48,491 nucleotides of DNA from Micrococcales bacterium (GCA_947452985.1 CANGEU010000012.1:1-48491); one strand, 5' to 3'. Counted from the stretch's first letter, positions 34,241-43,360 are shown. Numbers and translations are program-made. Notes: generated from the letters alone by a model not told the origin.

Positions 34241-35408
34241 CGCTCTCGTAGCCTCGAAGCACGAAACCCGGTCTTCTAACCGGTTCGCTAACCAACTTCA
34301 TGGTTGGGTACTTTTCGATTAGCGCCGGAAGCGAAGTCGTCATTTCCATTCGCGCTAGCGGGGCACCAATACAGAAATGAATTCCGGCTCCGAAACCAAT
34401 TTGGGGATTCGGGTCGCGGGTTATATCCATCTCGGTTGGGTTTTCAAAAACACTCTCGTCGCGGTTTGCTGAACCAAGCAGCGATGCAATCTTCTGACCT
34501 TCTTTGATCAGGACTCCGCCGATTTCAACGTCGGCCGTCGCCGTTCTTTCAAACAGGTGAAGCGGGGCGTCGAAGCGAATAAATTCATCGACGGCGGTTG
34601 CCGCAAGTCCGTAAGGGTTTGCGCGGAGCATTGCAAGCTGGTCGTCGCGTTGCATTAGGGCAACGAAGCCATTGCCGAAACCGTTCACGCTGGCCTCGTG
34701 ACCAGCGTTCAGCAAAAGAACACAGGTGGCAATGAGTTCCTGGGCGTTGAGCTTTTGGCCGTCCTCTTCCACGGCAGCCAGGTCGCTGATCAGGTCGGTG
34801 CCAGGGTTGCGTTTGCGCTCCTCCATAAGACCGCGAACGTATTCGGCGAACTCGTGGCTAGCTTGCTGAGCTTCTAACTGGGTCTGCTCGCTTGGGTTCA
34901 CCTCGTACATCTTCACGATGGACTGAGACCATGGGCGAAGTAGGTGTTCGTCTTCATCAGGGAAGCCGAGCAACGCAGCAATAACTTTTACCGGAAGCGG
35001 TTCAGCGAAATCGCCGATCACATCGAAGGTTCCGGTTTGTTCGAGTTTTTGGTCGATCTTGGTAAGCAAGTCTTGGGTGAGGCGTTCAACATCGGGCCTG
35101 AGGCTTTCAATCTTGTTCTTGTTGAATGCTTTCACAAGAAGGCTTCGAAGCCTGGTGTGTTTTGGCGGTTCGCTGTCTAGCAGGCTGTCGCTGTGAAGCC
35201 AGTTAAAGGTGTCCCAGGTCTCATTCGGTTCTTTGGGTTTGAAAATGCGTCCCAGTGAGCGGTTTCGCAAAACCGCGTTGGCGTCTTGGTAGGTGGCAGC
35301 GAGAAAAAGGTTGGTGGCTTCGTGCCAGACCGGCTTGCCGTGCTTTCTAAGCTCGGCCAGCGAAGGGTATGGGTTCTCAATAAATTCGGGATTTTCGAAG
35401 TCGATCAC
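34224..35408 (-). CDS. Cytochrome P450
   Basis: A haem monooxygenase with all main marks: the ExxR helix (DEFIRFDAP region), the haem loop FGAGIHFCIGAPLAR with the ligand Cys, and the I-helix LLNAGHEAS, where the usual acid-Thr pair is Glu-Ala-Ser. The GTG at 35408 gives VIDFENPEFIENPYPS, the usual actinobacterial N-terminus. A frame start at 35492 would add 28 basic residues. No ferredoxin or ferredoxin reductase lies beside it, so electrons come from elsewhere. The substrate is unknown. Confidence 0.9.
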   Translation of the reverse strand: MIDFENPEFIENPYPSLAELRKHGKPVWHEATNLFLAATYQDANAVLRNRSLGRIFKPKEPNETWDTFNWLHSDSLLDSEPPKHTRLRSLLVKAFNKNKIESLRPDVERLTQDLLTKIDQKLEQTGTFDVIGDFAEPLPVKVIAALLGFPDEDEHLLRPWSQSIVKMYEVNPSEQTQLEAQQASHEFAEYVRGLMEERKRNPGTDLISDLAAVEEDGQKLNAQELIATCVLLLNAGHEASVNGFGNGFVALMQRDDQLAMLRANPYGLAATAVDEFIRFDAPLHLFERTATADVEIGGVLIKEGQKIASLLGSANRDESVFENPTEMDITRDPNPQIGFGAGIHFCIGAPLARMEMTTSLPALIEKYPTMKLVSEPVRRPGFVLRGYESVIVSV

Positions 35409-35508
35409 AGTTTGAGGATACCCTTGCCAGCCACTTCGTCTCGGTTTGGGTGCTTGAAACTGGGATAGTCTGGCATCGGTAAATCTACGCAAACGTTAGG
35501 GCCGATGG

Positions 35509-36975
35509 TTGGCAAAAGCAATACTTAGGGTTTCGGCCTGGGCGCTGGCTTTAATCAACTTTTGGGTGTTTTCCCGATTCACCGTGGATGACGCGTTCAT
35601 CACCTGGCGTTACGGGCAGAATTTGGTTGGTCACGGGGTCTGGAATTACAACCCAACCAACTTTGACCCAACTCAGGCTTACACCAACCCGATTTTCGCC
35701 TTGCTTTCAGTGATTCCCGCCTTCCTTGGCTTCAATGCGGTCCTCTTTTTCAAAATTATTTCCCTGCTTGCTCTGGTCGCGTTCATAATTTTCTTCCTGC
35801 GTCGTCGTCCGGAGGCTAATCTTCCACTCGCACTTTTCTTTGCAGTTCCAGCAACCATGATTCACGTCTTTAGCGGACTGGAAACTTTCTTGTTTGTATC
35901 GCTGATGCTTTTGCTGCTTATGGCTATCAAGAACAACCAAGGACGTTTGGCCGTGGCAGCGACTGCTGTGTTACTGATCACTCGCCCAGAGGCAATTTTG
36001 CTTCTGGTGTTGGTGCCGCTGCTCTTGGCCGTTCGCCTCGAAAACCGACGCGTCTTGGTCAACTGGAATCGACTAGTTCGAATTGGGCTGGTTCTGCTAG
36101 GTTTTGCCGGCCTAATTTTCGCCGCAAATGTGGCGGTATTTGGTGAAGCACTTCCCAACACGTTCTTTGTGAAGTCTGGTCAATACTTCTTCAACGGCTC
36201 GTTCTTCGTCTGGCTGCTTGCGTTCATTCCCCTAGTTCCGCTGGCCTTCCTAAAACTTTGGCGCGTTGTAATCTTCGCGGTTGCGTTTTACCTGCCGGTG
36301 GTTTTCAGCTACTCAACCTCCTACTTGGCAATGGACTATGCCGGAAGGTTCGCTTTTCAGGTTTATGCGCCCATGGCGCTTTTGGCGATCTATGTTTTGG
36401 CGCTAAAGGAGAACCGTGAACGATTGGCGGAGCTTTGGAAATTCAGAGCTGTGGTTATCCTTGCGCCAGTGATTGCTGTTGCATTAGCAATTCCCACCCT
36501 CAATCCAGCCGTTGCCGAAATCACGACCTACTATCCGAGGTTGCAGGCGGTTCACGGTGAATTGGGTCGGGTAGCACAGGCCCTTGGTAGCGAAGGTTTG
36601 GTGCATGTTACCGCCATGGGAGATGCCGGTCTATTTGCATACGAATCCGAGTTGCCAAACTTGGACGTACGCAAGCTGGGAACTCACTTAGGCGCGGTAC
36701 ACGGAGTAAACCGAGACCTAGTTGAGCGCTATGGCGTTGATTTTGCGATCATCTCTGATTACACAGTCTCCGACAGTGTGATGCGACCCTATGTTTTGCG
36801 TATGGGCATGATCCATGTTTGTGATGCCTATATGTCGCCGACCTACGTCATGGAAATTTGGGCTCTCAAATCTGATGACCGGCTAATTGCTGTCTGCGAA
36901 AACTCCAAGAAGTACTCGACCGGTGTTCAAGATTTTTCGGGGCTAATCAGCGCTCCTTGGACTGATTGGCGTTGA
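35509..36975 (+). CDS. GT-C membrane glycosyltransferase, AftB-like arabinosyltransferase candidate
   Basis: A 488-residue protein with about ten membrane helices. The GT-C signature comes right after helix 1: FTVDDAFITWRYGQNLVGHG (Asp27-Asp28), then NPTNFDPTQAYTNPIF. A soluble C-terminal part of about 150 residues includes GDAGLFAYESELPNLDV. This layout matches polyprenyl-phosphate-sugar-dependent enzymes such as mycobacterial AftB (Rv3805c), which in Mycobacterium sits next to ubiA. The next three genes here make decaprenyl-phospho-arabinose, so an arabinofuranosyltransferase acting outside the membrane is the best guess. The start is TTG. Confidence 0.75.
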   Translation: MAKAILRVSAWALALINFWVFSRFTVDDAFITWRYGQNLVGHGVWNYNPTNFDPTQAYTNPIFALLSVIPAFLGFNAVLFFKIISLLALVAFIIFFLRRRPEANLPLALFFAVPATMIHVFSGLETFLFVSLMLLLLMAIKNNQGRLAVAATAVLLITRPEAILLLVLVPLLLAVRLENRRVLVNWNRLVRIGLVLLGFAGLIFAANVAVFGEALPNTFFVKSGQYFFNGSFFVWLLAFIPLVPLAFLKLWRVVIFAVAFYLPVVFSYSTSYLAMDYAGRFAFQVYAPMALLAIYVLALKENRERLAELWKFRAVVILAPVIAVALAIPTLNPAVAEITTYYPRLQAVHGELGRVAQALGSEGLVHVTAMGDAGLFAYESELPNLDVRKLGTHLGAVHGVNRDLVERYGVDFAIISDYTVSDSVMRPYVLRMGMIHVCDAYMSPTYVMEIWALKSDDRLIAVCENSKKYSTGVQDFSGLISAPWTDWR

Positions 36976-37026
36976 CCTACGTTCTAGAGGCAGAATTGGT
37001 TCTTACGGCATAGAAAGGCGGGTCTT

Positions 37027-37944
37027 TTGTCTGACAGCAAAGCTTCAGGCGTTATTCGCCTTTGGGCTCGCCAAATGCGCATTCACCAGTGGGCCAAAAA
37101 TCTGCTGCTCTTCGTTCCGATTTTGGCGTCCTTCAAGGTTTTCCAAGTTGAGCCTGTGGTCTTTCTGTCACTTGGCTTGTCTTTCATTTCGTTCTGCTTG
37201 GTTTCGTCGGCGGTTTATGTTTGCAATGACTTAGTTGATCGCGGAAGCGACCGAGCGCACCCAATCAAGCGCAATCGACCAATCGCGGCTGGACTCATTT
37301 CATTTTCAGACGGCGTCTTTGTGTCGTTGGTCTTGGCTGCAGCCGGTTTAGGAATCGGTATCTTCGTTGGGCTTGGTTTTTTCATCGCGCTGGTTGCCTA
37401 CCTGGCGCTAACTTTCGTTTACTCGTTCTGGCTTAAGAGAGTCGCACTGGTTGATTGCATTAGCCTTGCTGGCCTTTATACGATCCGAGTTGTAGCCGGC
37501 GGATTCGCTTCGGCAATTGAAGTCTCGTTTTGGCTGCTCGCGTTTTCGGTGTTTTTCTTTCTATCGCTTGCCTATGTGAAACGTTATGCCGAGTTGGAAG
37601 CAACCCAAAAGAGCGGGGAAACCAAGGCGGCAGGCCGAGGCTACCTCGTTTCCGATATGCCTTTGATTTTGGTGTTCGGCGCCGGTTCGGCATTCTTGGC
37701 GGTCCTGATTTTTGCCCTCTACCTGGACAGCTCGGCCATTCGTGAAACATATGCGGTTCCGCAAGTTGGTTGGTTGGCTATTCCATTTTTGATGTACCTA
37801 ATTGGACGCATGTGGTTCAAGGCACATCGCGGTGAAATGAATCAAGACCCAGTGCTTTTTCTATTCCGCGATTGGCCGAGCTTGGTCACGGTTGCACTTA
37901 TGGGTGCGTCCTTGGTGGTAGCTCACATTGGCTTTGGTATATGA
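37027..37944 (+). CDS. ubiA: Decaprenyl-phosphate phosphoribosyltransferase (UbiA superfamily)
   Basis: Joins phosphoribosyl pyrophosphate to decaprenyl phosphate, the first committed step to decaprenyl-phospho-arabinose. The 305-residue membrane protein has about nine helices, the first Asp-rich motif NDLVDRGSDRAHP and the second, YSFWLKRVALVDCISLAG, both as in Rv3806c rather than in quinone prenyltransferases. The start is a TTG with an AAAGGCGGG ribosome site. It overlaps dprE1 by ATGA, consistent with a shared operon. Confidence 0.9.
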   Translation: MSDSKASGVIRLWARQMRIHQWAKNLLLFVPILASFKVFQVEPVVFLSLGLSFISFCLVSSAVYVCNDLVDRGSDRAHPIKRNRPIAAGLISFSDGVFVSLVLAAAGLGIGIFVGLGFFIALVAYLALTFVYSFWLKRVALVDCISLAGLYTIRVVAGGFASAIEVSFWLLAFSVFFFLSLAYVKRYAELEATQKSGETKAAGRGYLVSDMPLILVFGAGSAFLAVLIFALYLDSSAIRETYAVPQVGWLAIPFLMYLIGRMWFKAHRGEMNQDPVLFLFRDWPSLVTVALMGASLVVAHIGFGI

Positions 37945-39233
37945 AACTAACTTCGTTCGGCGGAAAAACCGCCCAAGTTTCCGGTTTGCTACAGCCGCAC
38001 TGGGTGGGAGACATTTCCGGCTCCCTTGGCTCGGAGACCTTCCTACCGGTTGGTATGGGTAAGAGTTACGGCGATGTGGCGTTGGCCACCAATGCAAAGG
38101 CAATCAGCTCGCTGTCACTCAATCGAATGATTAGCTGGGACGCCTCGAGTGGGATTCTCGAGTGCGAGGCCGGCGTTCTACTAAGCGACATCCAGTCCAC
38201 GTTCGTGAAGCAGGGTTGGATGCTTCCGGTTACTCCCGGCACTTCTTTTGTGACCGTTGGTGGCGCAATTGCCAACGATGTTCACGGCAAGGATCATCAC
38301 TTCGCAGGCACTTTCGGTGACCACGTTTTGAGTTTCACCCTGATCCGCTCTAGCGGTGAGATTTTGAACTGCTCGCCTTCCGAGAACGCCGAAATGTTTA
38401 GGGCAACTATTGGTGGTTTGGGGCTAACCGGGTTCATTGCAACCGCGCGACTAAAGCTTCGAGCCGTGGTCGGTCCATTTTTTGATTCGGAGGTTATTCC
38501 TTACGGAAACCTTGCCGAGTTCTTCGCGCTTTCTGAGGAAACCGAAGCCCAGGGCTGGCAGGCCTCGGTGTCTTGGTTCGACTGCTCAACCGCCAAGGCT
38601 GGTCGTGGTTCATTCACTCGCGGCAATTCGTCTGCTCGAAAGTATGAGGAGGAGCCTCGCGGGCTTGGGCTCTCGATACCTTTCACTCCGCCCATTTCGT
38701 TGGTAAACAAACTTTCGCTAGATCTCTTCAACAGCGCCTATTTCGAACTACAGAGACGAAGCGCCGGACGCAGCGAAGTGCATTACCGAGAGTTCTATTA
38801 CCCACTCGATGGGGTTGGCAATTGGAACCGAATTTACGGACCGCAAGGTTTCTTCCAATACCAGTCGGTGGTGCCAATGGCTCATGCGAGTGAAGCCACC
38901 GAAGAGATGCTTTCGGTAATCAAAAAGTCTGGACAGGGTTCCTTCCTGGCTGTTCTGAAAACCTTCGGAGATCGGAAACCGGCCGGCCTACTTTCGTTCG
39001 CACGGTCTGGCGTCACATTGGCTTTAGATTTTCCAAACCGTGGCGACAAGACCGAGCAGCTTTTCAAAGCTCTAGACAAAATCGTTCTCGAAGCCGGAGG
39101 CACCTTGAACCCGAGCAAAGATGCCCGCATGAGTAGGGAAATGTTCCATTCGGGGTTCCCGGGGGTGGCCGAGTTCGCCAAATTCCGTGACCCTAGGATT
39201 GTCTCCGACTTTGCTAGAAGGGTGATTGATTAG
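37941..39233 (+). CDS. dprE1: Decaprenylphosphoryl-beta-D-ribose 2-oxidase subunit DprE1
   Basis: The FAD-dependent oxidase that begins the 2'-epimerisation of decaprenyl-phospho-ribose to arabinose. The 430-residue product has the FAD-binding GMGKSYGDVAL (39-49), TPGTSFVTVGGAIANDVHGK (99-118) followed by DHHFAGTFGDHV, and the C-terminal LNPSKDARMSREMFHSGFPG with the expected catalytic Lys. The residue matching Mycobacterium Cys387 (in LALDFP) is Ala361. The ATG at 37941 is chosen over the upstream frame because it overlaps ubiA by only 4 nt. Confidence 0.92.
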   Translation: MKLTSFGGKTAQVSGLLQPHWVGDISGSLGSETFLPVGMGKSYGDVALATNAKAISSLSLNRMISWDASSGILECEAGVLLSDIQSTFVKQGWMLPVTPGTSFVTVGGAIANDVHGKDHHFAGTFGDHVLSFTLIRSSGEILNCSPSENAEMFRATIGGLGLTGFIATARLKLRAVVGPFFDSEVIPYGNLAEFFALSEETEAQGWQASVSWFDCSTAKAGRGSFTRGNSSARKYEEEPRGLGLSIPFTPPISLVNKLSLDLFNSAYFELQRRSAGRSEVHYREFYYPLDGVGNWNRIYGPQGFFQYQSVVPMAHASEATEEMLSVIKKSGQGSFLAVLKTFGDRKPAGLLSFARSGVTLALDFPNRGDKTEQLFKALDKIVLEAGGTLNPSKDARMSREMFHSGFPGVAEFAKFRDPRIVSDFARRVID

Positions 39234-39234
39234 C

Positions 39235-39963
39235 ATGCGCGTTGTTGTTGTCTCAGCCACATCGGTGATTGCGGTTGCCTGTGTGAAGCGGTTGGCCGAA
39301 ACCGGAAGCCACGAGTTCGTGTTAGTTGGGCGTTCCAAGGAACGTTTGGCGGTCACCGCAAATGACCTTGGGCTGCGTTTTCCGGCGTCAAAGTTTTCTG
39401 TGGAGCTAGTTGATTTCGCTTCGACGTCCTCAATTGGTTCAATGGTCGCCAACCTGTCTAAGTCTGTAATCGATTTGGTTCTAGTTGCTCAGGGTTCGCT
39501 TACCGAGCAGAAAAAGGCGTCCGCCGATCTGGCCTATCTTTGGTCTGAATTAGAACTGAATGCGGTCTCCGTGGCCGTGGTTGCAGAAGCCTTTGCCGGA
39601 GTTCTTGCCACTCAAGGATTTGGAACTCTCGGCGTGATCGGTTCGGTGGCCGGAGACCGAGGTCGTGCCTACAACTACAGTTATGGCGCGAGCAAGGCGC
39701 TTCTCGAAAACTACACGCAAGGGCTTCAGCAGCGTTTTGGTTCAAGTGAGGTCGCGGTCTGCCTAATCAAACCCGGGCCAACTGCCACACCAATGACCAC
39801 ATCCCACGCCGGCAAAATGGCCGACCCGAATGACGTTGCCAAAGTTATCGTTGCCGGGTTGTTAGCGAAGCGTCGAGTCATCTACGCACCTAGCCTGTGG
39901 CGTTACATCATGCTTGTGGTCAGACTAATTCCGTTCGCTATTTTCAAGAGACTCACCTTCTAA
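39235..39963 (+). CDS. dprE2: Decaprenylphosphoryl-2-keto-ribose reductase DprE2
   Basis: The short-chain dehydrogenase partner of DprE1; it reduces the keto intermediate to decaprenyl-phospho-arabinose with NADH. The 242-residue protein has an atypical N-terminal nucleotide site (VVVVSATSVIAVACVKRLAE, as in DprE2 rather than classical SDRs), GRSKERL, and the catalytic YNYSYGASKALL. A hydrophobic C-terminus (YIMLVVRLIPFAIFKRL) may sit on the membrane. The ATG at 39235 is 1 nt after the dprE1 stop. A TTG at 39226 in frame is an alternative. Confidence 0.92.
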   Translation: MRVVVVSATSVIAVACVKRLAETGSHEFVLVGRSKERLAVTANDLGLRFPASKFSVELVDFASTSSIGSMVANLSKSVIDLVLVAQGSLTEQKKASADLAYLWSELELNAVSVAVVAEAFAGVLATQGFGTLGVIGSVAGDRGRAYNYSYGASKALLENYTQGLQQRFGSSEVAVCLIKPGPTATPMTTSHAGKMADPNDVAKVIVAGLLAKRRVIYAPSLWRYIMLVVRLIPFAIFKRLTF

Positions 39964-39989
39964 ACCACAGCCAACTACACTCGATTGTG

Positions 39990-40835
39990 ATGGCACCTAG
40001 CGGAAAACTCAGACGCCTTTTGGCAATGGCATTGGCCTTGTCTATCTCGCTAAGTTTGCCTGCCTGCTCTTTTCCAAATCCGGCGGAAAAGTCGTCCGAT
40101 TACTCGGTTTCCCCAGAGGTAATTGCCGTTGTTGGCGACTTCGGTAGCGGCCGCGCCCGTGAAGGCCAAGTTGCCAAAATGGTGGGTGCCCACAACCCAA
40201 ACTTTGTTTTGACTCTTGGCGACAACAACTACAGCAAAAAGAGTTACCAGACGATGGTTGGTCGCTACTACCCGCAGAAGATTGTGGCGGCCACCGGAAA
40301 CCACGACTATTTGGTTGGCATCGGCAGGTTTGATGCCTTTTTCAAGATGGACATGTGGAATCGCAGCTACGTTTACCGAGCGAAATCGGGAGTCGATTTT
40401 TTCATCTTGGACAGCACTGCGGGGCTTATGTCGCGTTCGGTTCGAGCATCGCAGCTGGACTGGCTAACCGCAGAACTAAAGAAATCGAGGGCCAATTTCA
40501 AGGTTGTCGTTCTTCATCACCCGCCATACTCGTCTGCAAAGCACGGTTCAACCAAGCGCTATCAATGGGCTTATGCCGATCTCGGTGCCGACCTGGTGCT
40601 CAGCGGGCACGACCATACCTATGAGCGAATCATTCGTCGAGGCGGCATGTATGTGGTCAACGGCACCGGCGGCGCCAAGCTCTACAAATGCAAAAAGAAG
40701 TTGGTCTATGGCAGCCAGGGCTGCGATGACAAACACTACGGCGCCATGTTCCTCTATGTGAACAGCTACTCAATGAAAGCTGTCTTCAGGGGCACCCGGG
40801 GACAAATTTTGGACTCGTTCTCAATCGACAAGTAG
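39990..40835 (+). CDS. Lipoprotein metallophosphoesterase (purple-acid-phosphatase-like)
   Basis: A 281-residue exported lipoprotein (SLPAC, Cys26) with the complete calcineurin-like metal-site set: GDFGSG, LGDNNYSK, GNHDY, VVLHHPPYS and SGHDHTYER. The last motif is typical of the purple acid phosphatase subgroup. It acts outside the membrane on an unknown phosphate ester. It follows dprE2 by 26 nt in the same direction, so a role with lipid-linked sugars or wall polymers is possible but unproven. A longer frame from 39897 lies inside dprE2 and is rejected. Confidence 0.87.
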   Translation: MAPSGKLRRLLAMALALSISLSLPACSFPNPAEKSSDYSVSPEVIAVVGDFGSGRAREGQVAKMVGAHNPNFVLTLGDNNYSKKSYQTMVGRYYPQKIVAATGNHDYLVGIGRFDAFFKMDMWNRSYVYRAKSGVDFFILDSTAGLMSRSVRASQLDWLTAELKKSRANFKVVVLHHPPYSSAKHGSTKRYQWAYADLGADLVLSGHDHTYERIIRRGGMYVVNGTGGAKLYKCKKKLVYGSQGCDDKHYGAMFLYVNSYSMKAVFRGTRGQILDSFSIDK

Positions 40836-40854
40836 CCAAATCCTTTAGGCTCGA

Positions 40855-42078
40855 ATGATGCGCTTTATTCTTTCCAAACTTGGTTTAGGCGCGCTCAGGA
40901 ACGACCCTGTGGTGCGCGCCATCTCTTGGCAAACCATTATTAGTCGCGTGGGCAACGGTTTGTTCATGACCATCGAGGTCATCTACATCACTCTGATTGT
41001 TGGTCTTACGCCCCTGGAAGTATCAATAGCTCTCGGACTTGGCGGCCTAGTTTCGCTGCTTGTATCCGTTCCTGCCGGTCTCATCGCCGACCGATTCGGC
41101 GCGAAGCGCGTTCTGTTTCTTGCATTCGTAATCGAAGGCTTAGCGCTACTTCCCTTGATGTTCGTCCGCGACTTCTGGTCTCTGCTCGTAGTTAACATAT
41201 TCGTTTGGATCGCCGGAACCGTTGGGCACAACGCAACTTCTACGGTGATTGCAACTCTCGGCACGGGAGAAGATCGAGTGAGCATTCGTGCTGCGCAACG
41301 AGCCATGGCGAACCTTGGCATTGCCATTGGTACGGTTTTCGCTGGAGTGGCCCTGGCAATCAACACCGAGTTGGCTTATCAAATAACCATTGGGCTTGAT
41401 TTCCTAATGTTCATGTGGGCGGCCACCTTTATTCAGCGACTTCCTCACGTGAAGCCGACCGTCAAGAAGGGTGATCCAATCTCTTTGGTCGCTTTCAAGG
41501 ACTGGCGTTTCTTAGCGGCTACGGTCTTGAACGGTGTGGTCTCGTTGCACTTCCTGATTCAGGGAATAGCACTACCACTATGGATTTTGCACTACACGGA
41601 AGTTCCAAAGTGGTGGGTCTCGGTGCTCTTCGTGATCAACACCGTAATTGTCACTTTCCTGCAAATTCGTATGAGCAAGGGTACCGGCGACATCATGGTC
41701 AGCGTGAAAAAGTTCAGGCTCGGAACCGTGTACCTTCTAGGCTCATGTCTCATTTACGCGGCTTCCGCGCATCTTCCGCTTTGGATTTCAGCCACGGTAC
41801 TCGGCGTAGGCATGGTCGTTCACACCATGGGCGAGCTCTATGCTGCTGCCGGTTCATGGAGCATTGGCTTCGACCTTGCCGTTGAAAAACACATGGGTCA
41901 GTATCAGGGCGTCTACTCGCTCGGTTGGGGTCTTGGTGGAACCGTCGGACCGGTCTTCATCACGGCCATGGCCATCACGCTTGGTGTTGTAGGTTGGGCG
42001 ATTCTCGGCTTGGTGTTCTTGGCAAGTGGAATTCTGATGCACTGGTTGGTGAAGACCCACCCGAAGTTTGCGGCTTAG
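40855..42078 (+). CDS. MFS transporter, 12 helices
   Basis: A 407-residue major facilitator with motif A as GLIADRFGAKRVLFL and twelve helices. The loop QRLPHVKPTVKKGDPI sits between halves. It resembles drug or metabolite exporters of the YajR/MdtH type. It closes the arabinose-donor gene run, 19 nt after the phosphatase, and overlaps the convergent CotH-like gene by 4 nt. The substrate is unknown. Confidence 0.85.
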   Translation: MMRFILSKLGLGALRNDPVVRAISWQTIISRVGNGLFMTIEVIYITLIVGLTPLEVSIALGLGGLVSLLVSVPAGLIADRFGAKRVLFLAFVIEGLALLPLMFVRDFWSLLVVNIFVWIAGTVGHNATSTVIATLGTGEDRVSIRAAQRAMANLGIAIGTVFAGVALAINTELAYQITIGLDFLMFMWAATFIQRLPHVKPTVKKGDPISLVAFKDWRFLAATVLNGVVSLHFLIQGIALPLWILHYTEVPKWWVSVLFVINTVIVTFLQIRMSKGTGDIMVSVKKFRLGTVYLLGSCLIYAASAHLPLWISATVLGVGMVVHTMGELYAAAGSWSIGFDLAVEKHMGQYQGVYSLGWGLGGTVGPVFITAMAITLGVVGWAILGLVFLASGILMHWLVKTHPKFAA

Positions 42079-43310
42079 CGACCGTATTTCATAAGTAACG
42101 CATCAACGTCGTTGCTCTTCATGTCAATCCAATTCTTGACCGCAAGCTGACCCCAGGTTGGGGTGCCGTTTAGCATGCTGCCGATCTGGTCAACCTTTGC
42201 CTTCAGCTTCATGGAGGCCGCCTTTTCCTTCACTGTGCGAAGGGTGTCTAGGTATTGGTTGCGGCAAGGTTTGTAGTTCAAGCAACGGGTAAACATGATG
42301 CCGCGCCCCTTGGTTTGAATCTGGAAGTTGTCGTAGATCAACGGGTAACCGATTGCGGTTGCGTCCATCTTGAAGTTGTATTCAAAGGTTTCGTCGGCAC
42401 CGGTTGGCAGCATGGTGAAAACTCCCATGCTGTCTGAGCGTAGGTAGTAGTTATTAATGATTGCGCCGGAATAGCTATCCCAGGCGGAGACGAAGTTCTC
42501 GACCGCCCACATACGAATGAACTCGTCGCGGTCGGTGTAGCGGTCCATGGCGGTCCACCACTGCGAGTTATCGGTAAGTTTTTGAATCGAAGAAAGCGCT
42601 CTGAGGTCTAACTTGTTTGGAACCTTCTTCCAACCCTCTTTTACTTCGAACACCGCGTTGTCGCAGGTATCGGTTCCTTTTGAGGTGCCTGGCCGAGTCA
42701 CGTCAGTCCAGTGCGAACAAGGCTCATAAAGGTGCTGGGTCCGGCTCTCGAAGTGGCGTTGCAGGAAAGCGTCGTCGTATGGTTCGATGATCGCGAACAG
42801 ACCCTTGTCGTATGAGCGACCACCGATAACAACGGTCACTTTGGCATAACCAACGCGAGGAGCTGGAACTCCCATTGCGTTGTAAAGCTTGTAGGCGGTG
42901 TACTCGTGAATCTTCGACTGGTCTTGAGTCATCGAATTCAAAGTTAGCGACTTGCCGAGGAAGGGGAGTTTGACGGCCCCATCCTGGTGGAACTTCACCC
43001 TCAAGCTTGGCCGGCTTGAAATCAGGCTTGGATTTTGCCTCAGCGTGCTGGTGCCTTTTAGGTGGAAGTCGACCGGTAGATTTTCAAATTTTAGGGAGCC
43101 AGAATCATTCGAAATCGCAAACCGTGCCGGAACCGAAGTCTTCGGAGCGTGAGCAATTTTTCCCGCCGACTTGCCAGACACGGTGATCGTGATTTGGCTG
43201 ATCGACTTGCTGCTGAAAATATCGGCTGGCTGGTTTTTGGCTTCGCTGGCTGGAGCGCCCAAGAAACTCAACGCAAGGGCTATCGTTGCGACTAAACCCC
43301 TGATTTTCAT
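42075..43310 (-). CDS. Secreted CotH-kinase-family protein
   Basis: A 411-residue exported protein with a signal peptide (LALSFLGAPASEA). The CotH domain shows HLKGTSTLRQNPSLIS, LTLNSMTQDQSKIHEYTAYKLYNAMGVPAPR (split here as LTLNSMTQDQSKIHEYTAYK and LYNAMGVPAPR), GLFAIIEPYDDAFLQRHF, and WAVENFVSAWDSYSG. The end of the catalytic region is LPTGADETFEYN, where the usual LPWDxDxxF motif reads LPTGADETF. Spore CotH is an atypical protein kinase, while secreted actinobacterial relatives have unknown targets. Confidence 0.88.
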   Translation of the reverse strand: MKIRGLVATIALALSFLGAPASEAKNQPADIFSSKSISQITITVSGKSAGKIAHAPKTSVPARFAISNDSGSLKFENLPVDFHLKGTSTLRQNPSLISSRPSLRVKFHQDGAVKLPFLGKSLTLNSMTQDQSKIHEYTAYKLYNAMGVPAPRVGYAKVTVVIGGRSYDKGLFAIIEPYDDAFLQRHFESRTQHLYEPCSHWTDVTRPGTSKGTDTCDNAVFEVKEGWKKVPNKLDLRALSSIQKLTDNSQWWTAMDRYTDRDEFIRMWAVENFVSAWDSYSGAIINNYYLRSDSMGVFTMLPTGADETFEYNFKMDATAIGYPLIYDNFQIQTKGRGIMFTRCLNYKPCRNQYLDTLRTVKEKAASMKLKAKVDQIGSMLNGTPTWGQLAVKNWIDMKSNDVDALLMKYGR

Positions 43311-43360
43311 GTCTCAATCTTAACAACCCAACCTGTGAATGAATTGGGTAGTCTTTGACC

